Positions 15,801 through 23,453 of a stretch of 35,871 nucleotides of DNA are shown here, piece after piece; positions within the stretch are counted from its first letter, which is position 1, and each line of letters begins with the position of its first letter. Source of the stretch: a virus. Under the pieces are notes generated by a model. That model was not told where the DNA came from. It made no database searches and was given only the letters and a program-made list of their open reading frames with translations. Location: positions 31,866-67,736 of IMG/VR virus record IMGVR_UViG_3300002514_003933, one strand, 5' to 3'. A program made the translations under genes and the position numbers.

Positions 15801-16626
15801 CGTATTCCTCTATGAAGGTGGATATAGACAGTTCACGGGCATGGGGCATCGGCCCCGTCTCAAGCCAAAGGGTGTCCTTCTCGGGGTCAACATCACGCCT
15901 GGAGAGCACACAATCAGCTACGAGGTCAGCAGCCGCTTCCATCGCTGCCCGAGAGGGTCGGGTTCCAACAGCCATGTTGATGAAGTTGACGAACCGGACC
16001 CATCCTCGATCTTGGAGGAGAGAACCTGCACCAACATCCCACATCTGTTGCTGGTATTCCCTGTCGTTGGTGAGGTGGTCGTCAGCCCACTGGTCATGTG
16101 TCAGCCCACGCCGTATCTCGTATACCTTCCCCGTGGGGTCAATCCATGCTCCCGAGAGAGCATTGGGATTGCAAAGCAGGGAGGCCGTTCGACTCTCGAC
16201 CCCATCGCACCACGAGGGCATCGAGTAGTAGACCTGACCGTCGAACCCACTTCGCAGCATCCCCTTGCCCTTGGAGTAGGACACGATCTTGGGGTTGACG
16301 AGAGCCACATCGCGCTTCCAGATGACCTCCTCGGGGTGACCGACCTGGGGAAGAGTTCTGGTCTGAAACACCACCGCGACAAGATCATCACGCTTGCTGT
16401 GGGTGGTTTGCACACCGGGTACGAAGCTACCCCATACCGCTGACACCGCCGTCACCGCGTCGATCCCGAACTTCTTGTACGGCGGTCGCATCAGCAACTT
16501 ACCTGACCGGATGATCTGCTCGGCCCGTTCGGGGGGCGTGAAGTGAACGAAGGTATCCTTCGCCAGATCCATCAAGTAGAAGTCACCGTCCTCCTGGCAT
16601 CGAAGACGCTGGGGGAAGGGTGCCAT
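12883..16626 (-). CDS. Giant multi-domain ('polyvalent') effector with tag-separated ART, GNAT and papain-like domains
   Basis: The 1247-residue protein is a chain of effector-like domains. Residues 1-150: ART-like fold (HFTPPERAEQIIRSGKLL). About 160-290: unit starting WIDPTGKVY. RVTARYL at 295-301. About 325-470: ART with YHGT at 329-332 and KGLFVTPTFRTARNFA. RVAARYL at 580-586. About 595-735: second copy of the WIDPxGKV unit. RTAAR at 738-742 leads into another ART (YHGT 745-748, GYDAAYV...VFVFSPRQVEVV). RVAARH at 917-922. GNAT acetyltransferase with RGYGLGK at 1016-1022. C-terminal papain-like domain with Cys1128, His1185 and an Asp near 1196. It starts four bases after the upstream gene. 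Tags at domain borders suggest cleavage or swapping. Confidence 0.75.
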   Translation of the reverse strand: MAPFPQRLRCQEDGDFYLMDLAKDTFVHFTPPERAEQIIRSGKLLMRPPYKKFGIDAVTAVSAVWGSFVPGVQTTHSKRDDLVAVVFQTRTLPQVGHPEEVIWKRDVALVNPKIVSYSKGKGMLRSGFDGQVYYSMPSWCDGVESRTASLLCNPNALSGAWIDPTGKVYEIRRGLTHDQWADDHLTNDREYQQQMWDVGAGSLLQDRGWVRFVNFINMAVGTRPSRAAMEAAADLVADCVLSRRDVDPEKDTLWLETGPMPHARELSISTFIEEYGSKATEEKMWEGLLARLASRVTARYLDAACGPVPRIVVAANLKALKPNDWLTVYHGTTLSTAPKLLNGFDSTRVKSRQFGGPRHKGLFVTPTFRTARNFASYGPTVLEMVVRAKNLHGTDYSGVTGRDDPRREEIWRDKYPDSFRPYLSQTLTQGHEPQALLQGLVAPRQIKRVWHAPGQNEPGQWYSRKEFLDLGLDPSANPRDKQDPLRDLGIDLSYPNYDYDEFIEALGVAYGKPGKPMSRERIEKTLTMHAEISMIPGRSDTLLELIEGAGFQGRAAQRYADRFRETLAQQSREVAASASRVAARYLVADCNLRLPSHSWIDPKGKVHLVPLMHDVWAEEKIRSTPSMLRSFVKRYREYYPDELYEIDHPWTSFLVDQGWVRVANFLNFEGRDHLVSPHAWESAADLIINCVVKKQLDPETTVVTVAGYGKQRYSVSQIVREWGGRKAEDRLFGALMARTAARLWYHGTEKRFEEFKTFESHTFGSDPSEVPLFFSPSKSFAKMHAQGPKGVIYTARLKWRKVFDSANLYRESRYWPPERDALTQEGKALYDDLVGGKVFPGIDEDDLLDGYPSLWSQVLRMDYDVIETTEFKRWLKKNGYDAAYVTGDGEQNVFVFSPRQVEVVGVQRASASVSASRVAARHPVVDIDPSKVKFKIRSSSDAVAVEMRYGGKRIGGMNAHKVRYPEEKDCPRDVTALAERFPELVTGEWKRSDGEVWRYITALAVFKAFITEEEFRGYGLGKKMYKALMGAWFKKVGPFLFMPYKCDGGSGTSPDAMRVWHSLAKEFPSSGDVVAVMKNPRVARGQLPQYRKRAHTPDSSEEVENWVDDFGRENNYTPGTCDLNRGDCDMMSNVFADWFEDQTGVGLQIWAGQGFIPPLGKDANDLWVMLSGDKAHKKGEKPLSHVVVVWGDWVIDLTGRQFGSKYKAPVYSLSEFKKRWATVGKARRADRGINNLRRMMLQNSSDW

Positions 16627-16630
16627 GGGG

Positions 16631-17497
16631 TCACCACCCTACGATATGGGCACGCCGGGAGTTCGGGCCGAGCCGGTAGTCTTCCAGCTTCTCATCAAGC
16701 ACCTTTTGTTGGCGGTCGCTCAATGGACGACCCCCCTTGATCATCTTCCCCACAGACTCCACGAACCCCAAGGTCCAAGTGTCGTTGGAAGCACGAGCCC
16801 TGCGATAGAGTTCCCGTACCGTCTCAATGTCAGGAGGTTGCCATGCGGGCTCCGCTGGGGGCTCCGGCTCTCGGACCCGCGAACGGGTAGGTGGTTCCGG
16901 GCGCTCGCGTCGAGGCCGGGGGGGTTGTTCCGGCTCCCGTGCAGGCTGCCGTCTTCCCTCTGTTCTTTCCAGGGCTGCCTTTTGCTTGCCCGTCAGGACA
17001 CCACCCTTCCCCAGCCGTTCGTGGAGGCTCGTGAGAAAAGCGTCACCGTCCCAGTCAGGGATGGCTTCGATACGCCCCATCATTTCAGCCTTGTACTTGT
17101 CGCGGTCTTCAATCTCGGCAATCTGGTCGTACCAGCCCCTTGACCCCTCGTAGGCGGTCTTCATCCGCTCAACGCCCTTGGCCCAGTTCTTACGCCAGTT
17201 CGTTGTTCTCGCGAAGTGTCGCTGTCCCATGGCTTTCTTGTTCAGCACCTTCCCCGTGATCCGCGAGACGAGTTTCAACGACATGGAGGCGCGGCCCCGT
17301 TGCATCACCTGGGCCTGTGACCCCGTGGTGCTGTTGATCTCAATCATCACCTGGGGGCTCAAAAAGAGTTGGTACATCCCGCCCCGACCGGGTTTGAGTC
17401 GCCACTTCCCCCGGAACCCGAGGGAGTCCAGCCAATCCTCAAACTCCTGCCGAGTGATCTGGACGTAGGTTCCCGCCGCTGTGCGAGAGGTGTTCAT
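16631..17497 (-). CDS. Hypothetical protein with proline/arginine-rich linker and repeated helical element
   Basis: This 288-residue protein is coupled to the helicase gene by an ATGA overlap. It has an N-terminal alpha/beta domain of about 150 residues (EFEDWLDSLGF, YQLFLSPQVMIEINS) and a helical element FLTSLHERLGKGGVLTGKQK. A proline/arginine/glutamate-rich linker (about 183-218) follows, then a second helical element (FVESVGKMIKGGRPLSDRQQ) of the same pattern. The paired elements look like a small duplicated helical motif. Coupling to the helicase suggests a helicase partner or DNA-binding factor; the family is not recognised. Confidence 0.6.
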   Translation of the reverse strand: MNTSRTAAGTYVQITRQEFEDWLDSLGFRGKWRLKPGRGGMYQLFLSPQVMIEINSTTGSQAQVMQRGRASMSLKLVSRITGKVLNKKAMGQRHFARTTNWRKNWAKGVERMKTAYEGSRGWYDQIAEIEDRDKYKAEMMGRIEAIPDWDGDAFLTSLHERLGKGGVLTGKQKAALERTEGRRQPAREPEQPPRPRRERPEPPTRSRVREPEPPAEPAWQPPDIETVRELYRRARASNDTWTLGFVESVGKMIKGGRPLSDRQQKVLDEKLEDYRLGPNSRRAHIVGW

Positions 17498-20400
17498 CCC
17501 TCACCCCGAGGGGCAAAGAGGGTAGATCCCCAGGATACGGCGAGTCTCTGTTCCGGTGGTGTGGCCTCATCCGAAGCAAGGTACACATCGATCATGGCAT
17601 CCATGTCCTCGGTAAGTTGCTGCATCTCCTCCTCATCCGCCTCGGCGGCATCGGAAGCGATACGAGCCCCAGCGGAGAGGTCAGGGACACACAGTTCCCC
17701 GACGAACTGACTCCGTTGAATGACCGTTCCCGCCTTGGTCGTCCGCGCTGTTGGAATGTCGAGAACGAACACGTTGTCCTCACCGCGAGTGACCGCGACG
17801 TAGGCGAGCCGCCGTTCAGAGGCAAGGTCTTCTTCGCTCTGCTTGTCGAAGCGAGGGAAGCGCCCCCCGACCATGGGGATGTACATGTTGGGGACTTCCA
17901 AGCCCTTCCATGAGTGCATGGTCCCCAACGTCACCGCTGGTTCTCGTGCCTTGGCGTTGTCGGGATCATCGTAGGCGGCCAGTTTCTCGTTGGCTCGCTC
18001 CAACTGTCGTACATATTCCATGGCCTCGGGCAAGTCCGCACGGGACTCCAAGAGCCCCAGGAGGGGGCCGATAGCCCCCATGGCTTCCTCCTCTACCTGT
18101 TCATCGGACACCACTCCCCCAGGAGCGGCGGCCATCAACTCGGCCATGCGGTCTTTGTCCTCTCGCACAGCGTCAATGAGGGTTTCCTTGATGTTGGTGC
18201 CATCGAATCCTTGGAGTTGGAAAATCTCATGGAGGATTTCCTTCGCGTCCATCCCCGCACCCTTCAATGCGGCTATCGCCACCAGATTGGCCGTGAAGTC
18301 ATTGACGTTCTTGGTCCATCTGGCACGCGGGCCATAGATGCTCGGCCCGTCTGACTGGAGCCATTCGATGTAGTTCCCTGTGGCGTTCTCCCCAAGCCGC
18401 TCCACGAAGGTCTTGCCCAACATGGTCACGGGAGCGTTCTTCACGTTTATCACAGCCGCGTTGATACGGTCGGGGTTCCCGTTGACCCCTTCGTCTGCGA
18501 TAGTCAGCCATCCGAGCAGAGCCTTCGTGGTGCGGTCACTGAAGAAGTTGACCTTGGACCGGAAGGGGATGCCGCGCCGGATCAGTTCCAACCCATACGC
18601 CATGGCTTCGCCGTTGGTCCTCAACCCGATGCCAAAGGCATCCCAGGAAGGAGCGTCCTCGCTGTTTCCCGCCCCCAACCCCATCTGTTCCTGAATGTGG
18701 CCAGCCACCCAATCGGCGGGCTCACTGAAATCGGAACCCTCTACAGGCGCGAAAGAGATGGCCTTGATTCCACCTTCGTCGGCCCGATCCGGGTTGGCGT
18801 TGCACACCATTGGAATCTGACGTGTGTTGTACGCCATGAGACGGTTGGCTGCTTCCACAATCAGCTTGCCCGAGCGGAAGTTGGTTTCCAGCACATGGGT
18901 TTCAAACCCTGCGCCCCCCTCCACCAGATCAGACAAGCCAATGAAGGCTTCGGGGTCGGCACCACGGAACTCGTAGATGGCCTGCTTGTCATCTCCGATG
19001 AAGCAGAATGTGTCAGCGGTCATGGAGCCGTCGTCGTTTGCGAGATCCATGATGTTGTCCACGGATGCGACCTGATCGACCTTATCGGGATCGATGAAGC
19101 CAGCCATCAGGCCAAACATGAGGTGCTGTGCGCGGTTGAGATCCTGGGCCTCGTCAATGAGCAGGACACGGAAGCGTGATTGGATCTTCTTTCGGGCTCT
19201 GGGGTCACGAAGCATCATCTTCGACATATCAATCAATACGTCGTCAAAGTCGCCGTGATTCTGGAAATCCTCCTCGCCGTAAGGGCCTTTCAACCACTCA
19301 TACGCCGCGTACACCGCAGCGTGGGCATCCTCGTGAGCATCATCATGCCAAGCCTCGGTGGGGGAAATGAGCTTCCCCTTCATCTTCGTGATGGCCCCCT
19401 TGAACTCCCCCACCGGCATGGGGGTCTTTTCCCCATCCGCGCCTTCCGTCGTCAGGTCCAAGCCGAGGTTGAACCACTCCCGAGCCGGACGGCCAAAGAA
19501 CTCGTACTTCTCACGAAGCCCCTTGTCCTTGTCCCGCTTCTTTTTCTTCGGGGCACCCGTGCGCGTGGTCCCCGAGAGGTTGGGGTCTTTCTGCTCGGGG
19601 TTCCAAATGTCGTAGTCCACTCCCGTATACTGGAAGATTTGCTCCACGATGCCCTTGTTCTTGTCGTTCATCCCACGAGGGTCAGTCATGTTCTTGGTGC
19701 TACGCATCTTGAAACGATGCCACTGGTCCCGCGAGTCAAAGAAGCCTCGGAGGTAGCCATAAAGAAAGTTGTTCCACTTGATCTTCTGCTTCCGGTCTGC
19801 GGCTAACTGAAGGGCCTCCATGAACGTGAGGCCAATCCCAGGAGCCGAATCAGGAGAGTCCACGTCCGCAGGAGTGGGAGCAGTTGCGGAAAGCCCAGCA
19901 AACAGACTCATGGCCTCGGGGGGTGTTCCCCCTCCCCCCATCTGTACCTGCTCCATCGCCAAACGAACCAGCGTCGTCACACCATAGTCTTTGAGCCCTT
20001 CCTTCCTTTCGCCGTTCCCGTACTGTTGCATCAGTTGGGAGACGACCGAGTGGGTGGTTCCGAACCCTGCGGCAGCCCGCTTGCTCCCCAAGGAGGCCCC
20101 ATATTTCTCGATACGCTTCCGTAGTTCCGCCGCACTCTTTCGGGAGAAAGAGGTGGCGATCACGCTGCTCGCCGGAACCCCCAACTCATTGATGTGGTAG
20201 ACGACCTTGGAGGCCAGGGTCATCGTCTTCCCTGCTCCGGCCCCAGCCGCGATGATCCCACGACCACGAATCATCATCGCCGCTTCCTTGTCAGGGAGCA
20301 GCTTCCGTGTGGCTCCTGTCGCGGTTCGATACTCTTTGGGTTGTGCCGCCGCTCCCGCTGCGGCACCAAAAACGGCAGAGGGCACTTCGCTCTCCGCTGC

Positions 20401-21075
20401 CACACCGTCGATACGGTCAATGATCTCCTCTTTGGCTTCACGGAGGGCAACACCCTCCTCCGTAAGAGGGTCCACTTGAAGGATGTGAGCCTCGACCTCG
20501 CGGAGTTCTTCTCCGATGGTCTGGGCTGTCTCCGAATCAGCCAACACTCCTTCGGCTGGCTCAATCGACACGTCTGCCAAAGCAACCGCTTCCCGAACCC
20601 AAGCGCGGGGAATCTTCAACTTGGCGGCAGAGGGCACAAGGGCGATCCCCCGCAGCACTACTGCGGGGTCTTCCTCGTGGCAAGCCAGCCCAGCCTTACG
20701 GACAACTTGGACAGCGCGGGAATCCGAGAACGTCTCCTGCAACACGGTGGCGCGTTGTGAAAGGAGCGGGAGGAGTTCAGTCAGAAACTCCCCTTGTGAA
20801 AGTGCTGCCTGCAAAGGGGCTCCCATCGTCGCCCTGCGGTAGAAGGGCTTGAACCGGGAGAACTTCTGGTCCCCTTCGATGAGGGGTTCAAAGTATCTGG
20901 CGAACCCCGCTTCCGAGAGGTTGCGGTACCGTTGAGCAATCTTCTTCCCCAGAGCCGTGTGAGGGTCTTCCTCTCCCTTCAAGAGCACATAGGAGCGGAA
21001 GGCCAGGAGAAAAAGGATCAACTCGCTCATATTTTGAGGAGTCACCGAGGGTGGCCGAGCGGCTTCTTTGTCCAT
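17494..21075 (-). CDS. Large UvrD/Rep-like superfamily 1 DNA helicase
   Basis: The 1193-residue protein carries the full SF1A motif set: AAGAGAGKT (276-284, Lys283), Ia-type TSFSRKSAAELRKRI, LLIDEAQD (Asp641, Glu642), GDDKQAIY (694-701), LETNFRSG, MHSWKGLE (1053-1060) and VAVTRG (Arg1097). It should unwind DNA 3' to 5' using ATP. It is much longer than UvrD (about 720 residues): about 265 residues precede the ATPase core and Walker A to DEAQ spans about 358 residues, implying a large insertion with a lysine-rich segment (GAPKKKKRDKDKG). The start has GGAG nine bases upstream and is divergent from the gene at 21185. Confidence 0.92.
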   Translation of the reverse strand: MDKEAARPPSVTPQNMSELILFLLAFRSYVLLKGEEDPHTALGKKIAQRYRNLSEAGFARYFEPLIEGDQKFSRFKPFYRRATMGAPLQAALSQGEFLTELLPLLSQRATVLQETFSDSRAVQVVRKAGLACHEEDPAVVLRGIALVPSAAKLKIPRAWVREAVALADVSIEPAEGVLADSETAQTIGEELREVEAHILQVDPLTEEGVALREAKEEIIDRIDGVAAESEVPSAVFGAAAGAAAQPKEYRTATGATRKLLPDKEAAMMIRGRGIIAAGAGAGKTMTLASKVVYHINELGVPASSVIATSFSRKSAAELRKRIEKYGASLGSKRAAAGFGTTHSVVSQLMQQYGNGERKEGLKDYGVTTLVRLAMEQVQMGGGGTPPEAMSLFAGLSATAPTPADVDSPDSAPGIGLTFMEALQLAADRKQKIKWNNFLYGYLRGFFDSRDQWHRFKMRSTKNMTDPRGMNDKNKGIVEQIFQYTGVDYDIWNPEQKDPNLSGTTRTGAPKKKKRDKDKGLREKYEFFGRPAREWFNLGLDLTTEGADGEKTPMPVGEFKGAITKMKGKLISPTEAWHDDAHEDAHAAVYAAYEWLKGPYGEEDFQNHGDFDDVLIDMSKMMLRDPRARKKIQSRFRVLLIDEAQDLNRAQHLMFGLMAGFIDPDKVDQVASVDNIMDLANDDGSMTADTFCFIGDDKQAIYEFRGADPEAFIGLSDLVEGGAGFETHVLETNFRSGKLIVEAANRLMAYNTRQIPMVCNANPDRADEGGIKAISFAPVEGSDFSEPADWVAGHIQEQMGLGAGNSEDAPSWDAFGIGLRTNGEAMAYGLELIRRGIPFRSKVNFFSDRTTKALLGWLTIADEGVNGNPDRINAAVINVKNAPVTMLGKTFVERLGENATGNYIEWLQSDGPSIYGPRARWTKNVNDFTANLVAIAALKGAGMDAKEILHEIFQLQGFDGTNIKETLIDAVREDKDRMAELMAAAPGGVVSDEQVEEEAMGAIGPLLGLLESRADLPEAMEYVRQLERANEKLAAYDDPDNAKAREPAVTLGTMHSWKGLEVPNMYIPMVGGRFPRFDKQSEEDLASERRLAYVAVTRGEDNVFVLDIPTARTTKAGTVIQRSQFVGELCVPDLSAGARIASDAAEADEEEMQQLTEDMDAMIDVYLASDEATPPEQRLAVSWGSTLFAPRGEG

Positions 21076-21184
21076 AGGAGATGGCTCCGTAAAATCGTCT
21101 TTGGTCTGTCGGAAGGTATAGGCGGCCTACCGATTGGGGGGCGGTAGGTCGTCTATGAAGGGGCAGGGGGCAGGAGGTCCGTCT
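21076..21184. promoter_or_regulatory. Divergent regulatory region with GGTATAGG and an inverted repeat
   Basis: Between the leftward helicase and the rightward virion gene lie GGTATAGG (21115-21122), 63-70 bases before ATG 21185, and CCTACCG/CGGTAGG (21126-21132 and 21142-21148, 9-base spacer). The latter may be an operator or a hairpin in the leader. A strong AGGAGGT precedes the ATG. Confidence 0.4.
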
Positions 21185-22078
21185 ATGAGCGTCGTCTTCA
21201 CACAAGGAGAAACCCTACAGCGAGGGGATCTCGACATTTTCCTGTCCAACGATACGGGGAATCCGGTCAACGCTTTCAGCATCTCCTACGCCATCTACCT
21301 CGTGGACCCTGACACGAGCGATGAGGTCTTGATCGGGTCAGCCACCCGTACCCCGGTCAACCCGGCTGTTGGGGAATACTACGCGAGCCTCCAAGTCCCT
21401 GCGAGTGCGGTCCCCGGTGACTATGTGATCCGATGGCGCTTCCGTGAGACAGCAGTCGATCCCGAGGAAGGGGCAGTCCAAGAATGGGGGGTGGTGTCTG
21501 ACGCGGTGACCACCTCGTCCACCTACTCGACCTGCGTGACTGACCTCATCCGCAAGATGCGGTTCCTCACCAGGGATAACAACCCCGACCGCAACTACCG
21601 CTTCATGCCCCCCGAGGGCGAAGGCACGGTCGGGTGCTTCAACCAAGTCTTTGGCTACATCTGGACGGACGAGGAGTTCGCGGAGTATTTGGAGATGGCC
21701 TTGTGGAAGTGGAACATGCAGCCCCCCGAAACGGAGGAACTGCGGACACTGGAGGTGCTTTGCGCCCAGAAGCCCTCATGGAAAGCAGCGATGCTCTGGG
21801 GGGCTCTGGTCAATGCGGCCCAAGCCCTCACCTACAACTGGATTGCCAACGAGTTCGACTACAGCATCGGTGGGATCAGCCTCTCCGTCGAGAAGTCCAG
21901 CAAGTACGAGGGCATGAAGCAGAACGCCGAAGACCAGTGGGACAAGCTATGCGAGGCCAAGTCTCGCACAACCAAGTACATGCGTGGACTCGCGCAGCCC
22001 CGATTCGGGCGTGGGGTCAGATCCGCGTTTGGCCCGAACGTGGGGCGGGGCGTGTTGAGCCCGCGCAGCTTCATTTAG
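21185..22078 (+). CDS. Predicted virion structural protein (neck/adaptor-type)
   Basis: The ATG at 21185 is preceded by AGGAGGT and gives 297 residues. Residues 1-110 form a beta-sandwich-like domain (DIFLSNDTGNPVNAFSISY, PGDYVIRWRF). The C-terminal part is helical and tryptophan-rich (EYLEMALWKWNM, KPSWKAAMLWGALVNAAQA), followed by SIGGISLSVEKSSKYEGMK and a basic glycine-rich tail. The pattern resembles connector or adaptor proteins of tailed phages; the exact role is not fixed. It heads a three-gene rightward unit with a small protein and a tagged ART-like protein. Confidence 0.6.
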   Translation: MSVVFTQGETLQRGDLDIFLSNDTGNPVNAFSISYAIYLVDPDTSDEVLIGSATRTPVNPAVGEYYASLQVPASAVPGDYVIRWRFRETAVDPEEGAVQEWGVVSDAVTTSSTYSTCVTDLIRKMRFLTRDNNPDRNYRFMPPEGEGTVGCFNQVFGYIWTDEEFAEYLEMALWKWNMQPPETEELRTLEVLCAQKPSWKAAMLWGALVNAAQALTYNWIANEFDYSIGGISLSVEKSSKYEGMKQNAEDQWDKLCEAKSRTTKYMRGLAQPRFGRGVRSAFGPNVGRGVLSPRSFI

Positions 22079-22086
22079 GGGGAGAG

Positions 22087-22383
22087 ATGAGTCTCCAAGA
22101 GATCGCCAATGAGTGTTGGAAAGGTCGCTGGGTGGCGGTGGTCGCTGGGCTTCCGTCCTACAGCGTCACCTTTGAGGAACCAGAGAGCCTTGTGGTCAAG
22201 ATCGAGGTTCCGGCAGGAGAGGTCTACACCATCGACACGTTGATGGCAGGCACGCGCCCCCGCTACTCGGCCACGGTCGTAGGACATGAGTCCTCGCCGG
22301 AGGGTGTCTACGACTCGACCTATGGTGAAGCCACGGAGGTCGCCCTGCGGGACTGGTTCGTCGCCTTTGAGAACAGCCTGTGA
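22087..22383 (+). CDS. Small hypothetical protein
   Basis: ATG 22087 follows GGGGGAGAG directly, and the 98-residue frame ends in a GTGA junction with the next gene. The protein is acidic, with a beta-strand pattern (WVAVVAGLPSYSVTFEEP, SLVVKIEVPAGEVYTID) and a C-terminal helix (EATEVALRDWFVAFENSL). It has neither tag. Tight coupling on both sides suggests a partner or chaperone of the flanking virion/effector proteins; this is inference from position only. Confidence 0.6.
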   Translation: MSLQEIANECWKGRWVAVVAGLPSYSVTFEEPESLVVKIEVPAGEVYTIDTLMAGTRPRYSATVVGHESSPEGVYDSTYGEATEVALRDWFVAFENSL

Positions 22384-23453
22384 CCCGTCCGAGTTGCAGC
22401 CGAGTTGCAGCCCGTCACCTCTCCGCTGGAAGCGTGAAGGTCGAGGTGATCCCCGAAGCTACCGAGAAAGCCCAATCCCGCTTCGGTGGGAACATCGCCG
22501 TGGGGAAGTTCCTCTCCTCGGTGCCGCTGTTCCGGGTCATGGACGGCGAAGAAGTCAGGGACATTTGGGACACAGGTGAGATCAAGGGCGGCTCCTACTC
22601 CGTTGAGGGGGAGCGAGCCTTTGGGGCTCAATGGGGTGCCGACAGGGACAAGGTGGCGAAGTGGGGGGTCAGCCAGCAAGGCAAACGGCTTGGCCACGAG
22701 TTGTTCGTCGCGGAGATCGACGGCAACGGGCGCGTCTTCGCCCATCTTACGGGGGCTGATGGCGAACTGAAGCCGGACTCTGGCACCATTTCGATTGACC
22801 CCGACTTCTGCTACACCGGGCTCGGGTGCTCGGTCCACGCCAGCAAGGGTGACGTGAGACAGTGGTACGCCGTGGGTGAGAACGGGAAGATCCGTAAGGT
22901 GTCTGCTGACGAAGTAGACGACATGATCAACGAACTGGGCTTGAAGCCCCGCGACGTAGAACTCTGGTACGGAGAGTATTTCGGCCCCAGCGACTTACCC
23001 GGCAAACTCAAACGGGCACTCCGATATGAAACCGTGCAGTACGGCTTTGGCCCCGATGGTCGCCCTCTCGACCGCCGAGAGAAAGTCCGACGGAGACGAG
23101 AGTTGCAAGCAACGCCGATGGAATCCGACCGCCTGGGTCGCCTGCTCTTTTCCTACCTGGGGAGAGGGGCGATTCCCTGGTGGGAATCTTCGTCCGGCAA
23201 GGCTTTCACCCAGGCCCATCCACATCGGTCGGACGGGATAGACTCATTCTCCCTGGTGTTTGGGGTCATGGCCAACACAGCGATCCCCTTCCAGGGAGCG
23301 GATATGGTCATGCTCGGGGAAGCCAAGGTCAAGATGGTCTTGCTCTACATCCCCCCCACGGCGGGCAAACGCGGCAACTGGGAACAGATATGGGCACCAT
23401 GGGGGAAGGCAGATGTCACCTTCCTCGCTGACCGCATCACGGTGAGTCGGTAG
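22380..23453 (+). CDS. RVAARHL-tagged ART-like effector
   Basis: The GTG start overlaps the upstream stop (GTGA). The 357-residue protein begins MTRPSCSRVAARHLSAGS, an N-terminal copy of the shared tag. Residues about 45-160 look ART-like: PLFRVMDGEEVRDIWDTGEI, SYSVEGERAFGAQWG, then HELFVAEIDGNGRVFAHL. The C-terminal half (from about 245) is a second alpha/beta region (GIDSFSLVFGV, MVMLGEAKVKMVLLYI) of unknown type. The tag is partly encoded by an 11-base tandem duplication. The 3' end overlaps the convergent lipoprotein gene by 17 bases. Confidence 0.6.
   Translation: MTRPSCSRVAARHLSAGSVKVEVIPEATEKAQSRFGGNIAVGKFLSSVPLFRVMDGEEVRDIWDTGEIKGGSYSVEGERAFGAQWGADRDKVAKWGVSQQGKRLGHELFVAEIDGNGRVFAHLTGADGELKPDSGTISIDPDFCYTGLGCSVHASKGDVRQWYAVGENGKIRKVSADEVDDMINELGLKPRDVELWYGEYFGPSDLPGKLKRALRYETVQYGFGPDGRPLDRREKVRRRRELQATPMESDRLGRLLFSYLGRGAIPWWESSSGKAFTQAHPHRSDGIDSFSLVFGVMANTAIPFQGADMVMLGEAKVKMVLLYIPPTAGKRGNWEQIWAPWGKADVTFLADRITVSR
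22389..22410 (+). repeat. 11-base tandem duplication in the tag region
   Basis: CCGAGTTGCAG occurs twice in direct tandem. The two copies are read in different frames and encode PSCSRVAA, so the duplication contributes to the N-terminal tag of the ART-like gene. Confidence 0.6.

Noticed and set aside
12883-16626. Several genes wrongly joined by sequence error
   Set aside because: The frame is continuous for 1247 codons with no internal Shine-Dalgarno/start pairs noticed at the tags, and tags are in frame throughout.
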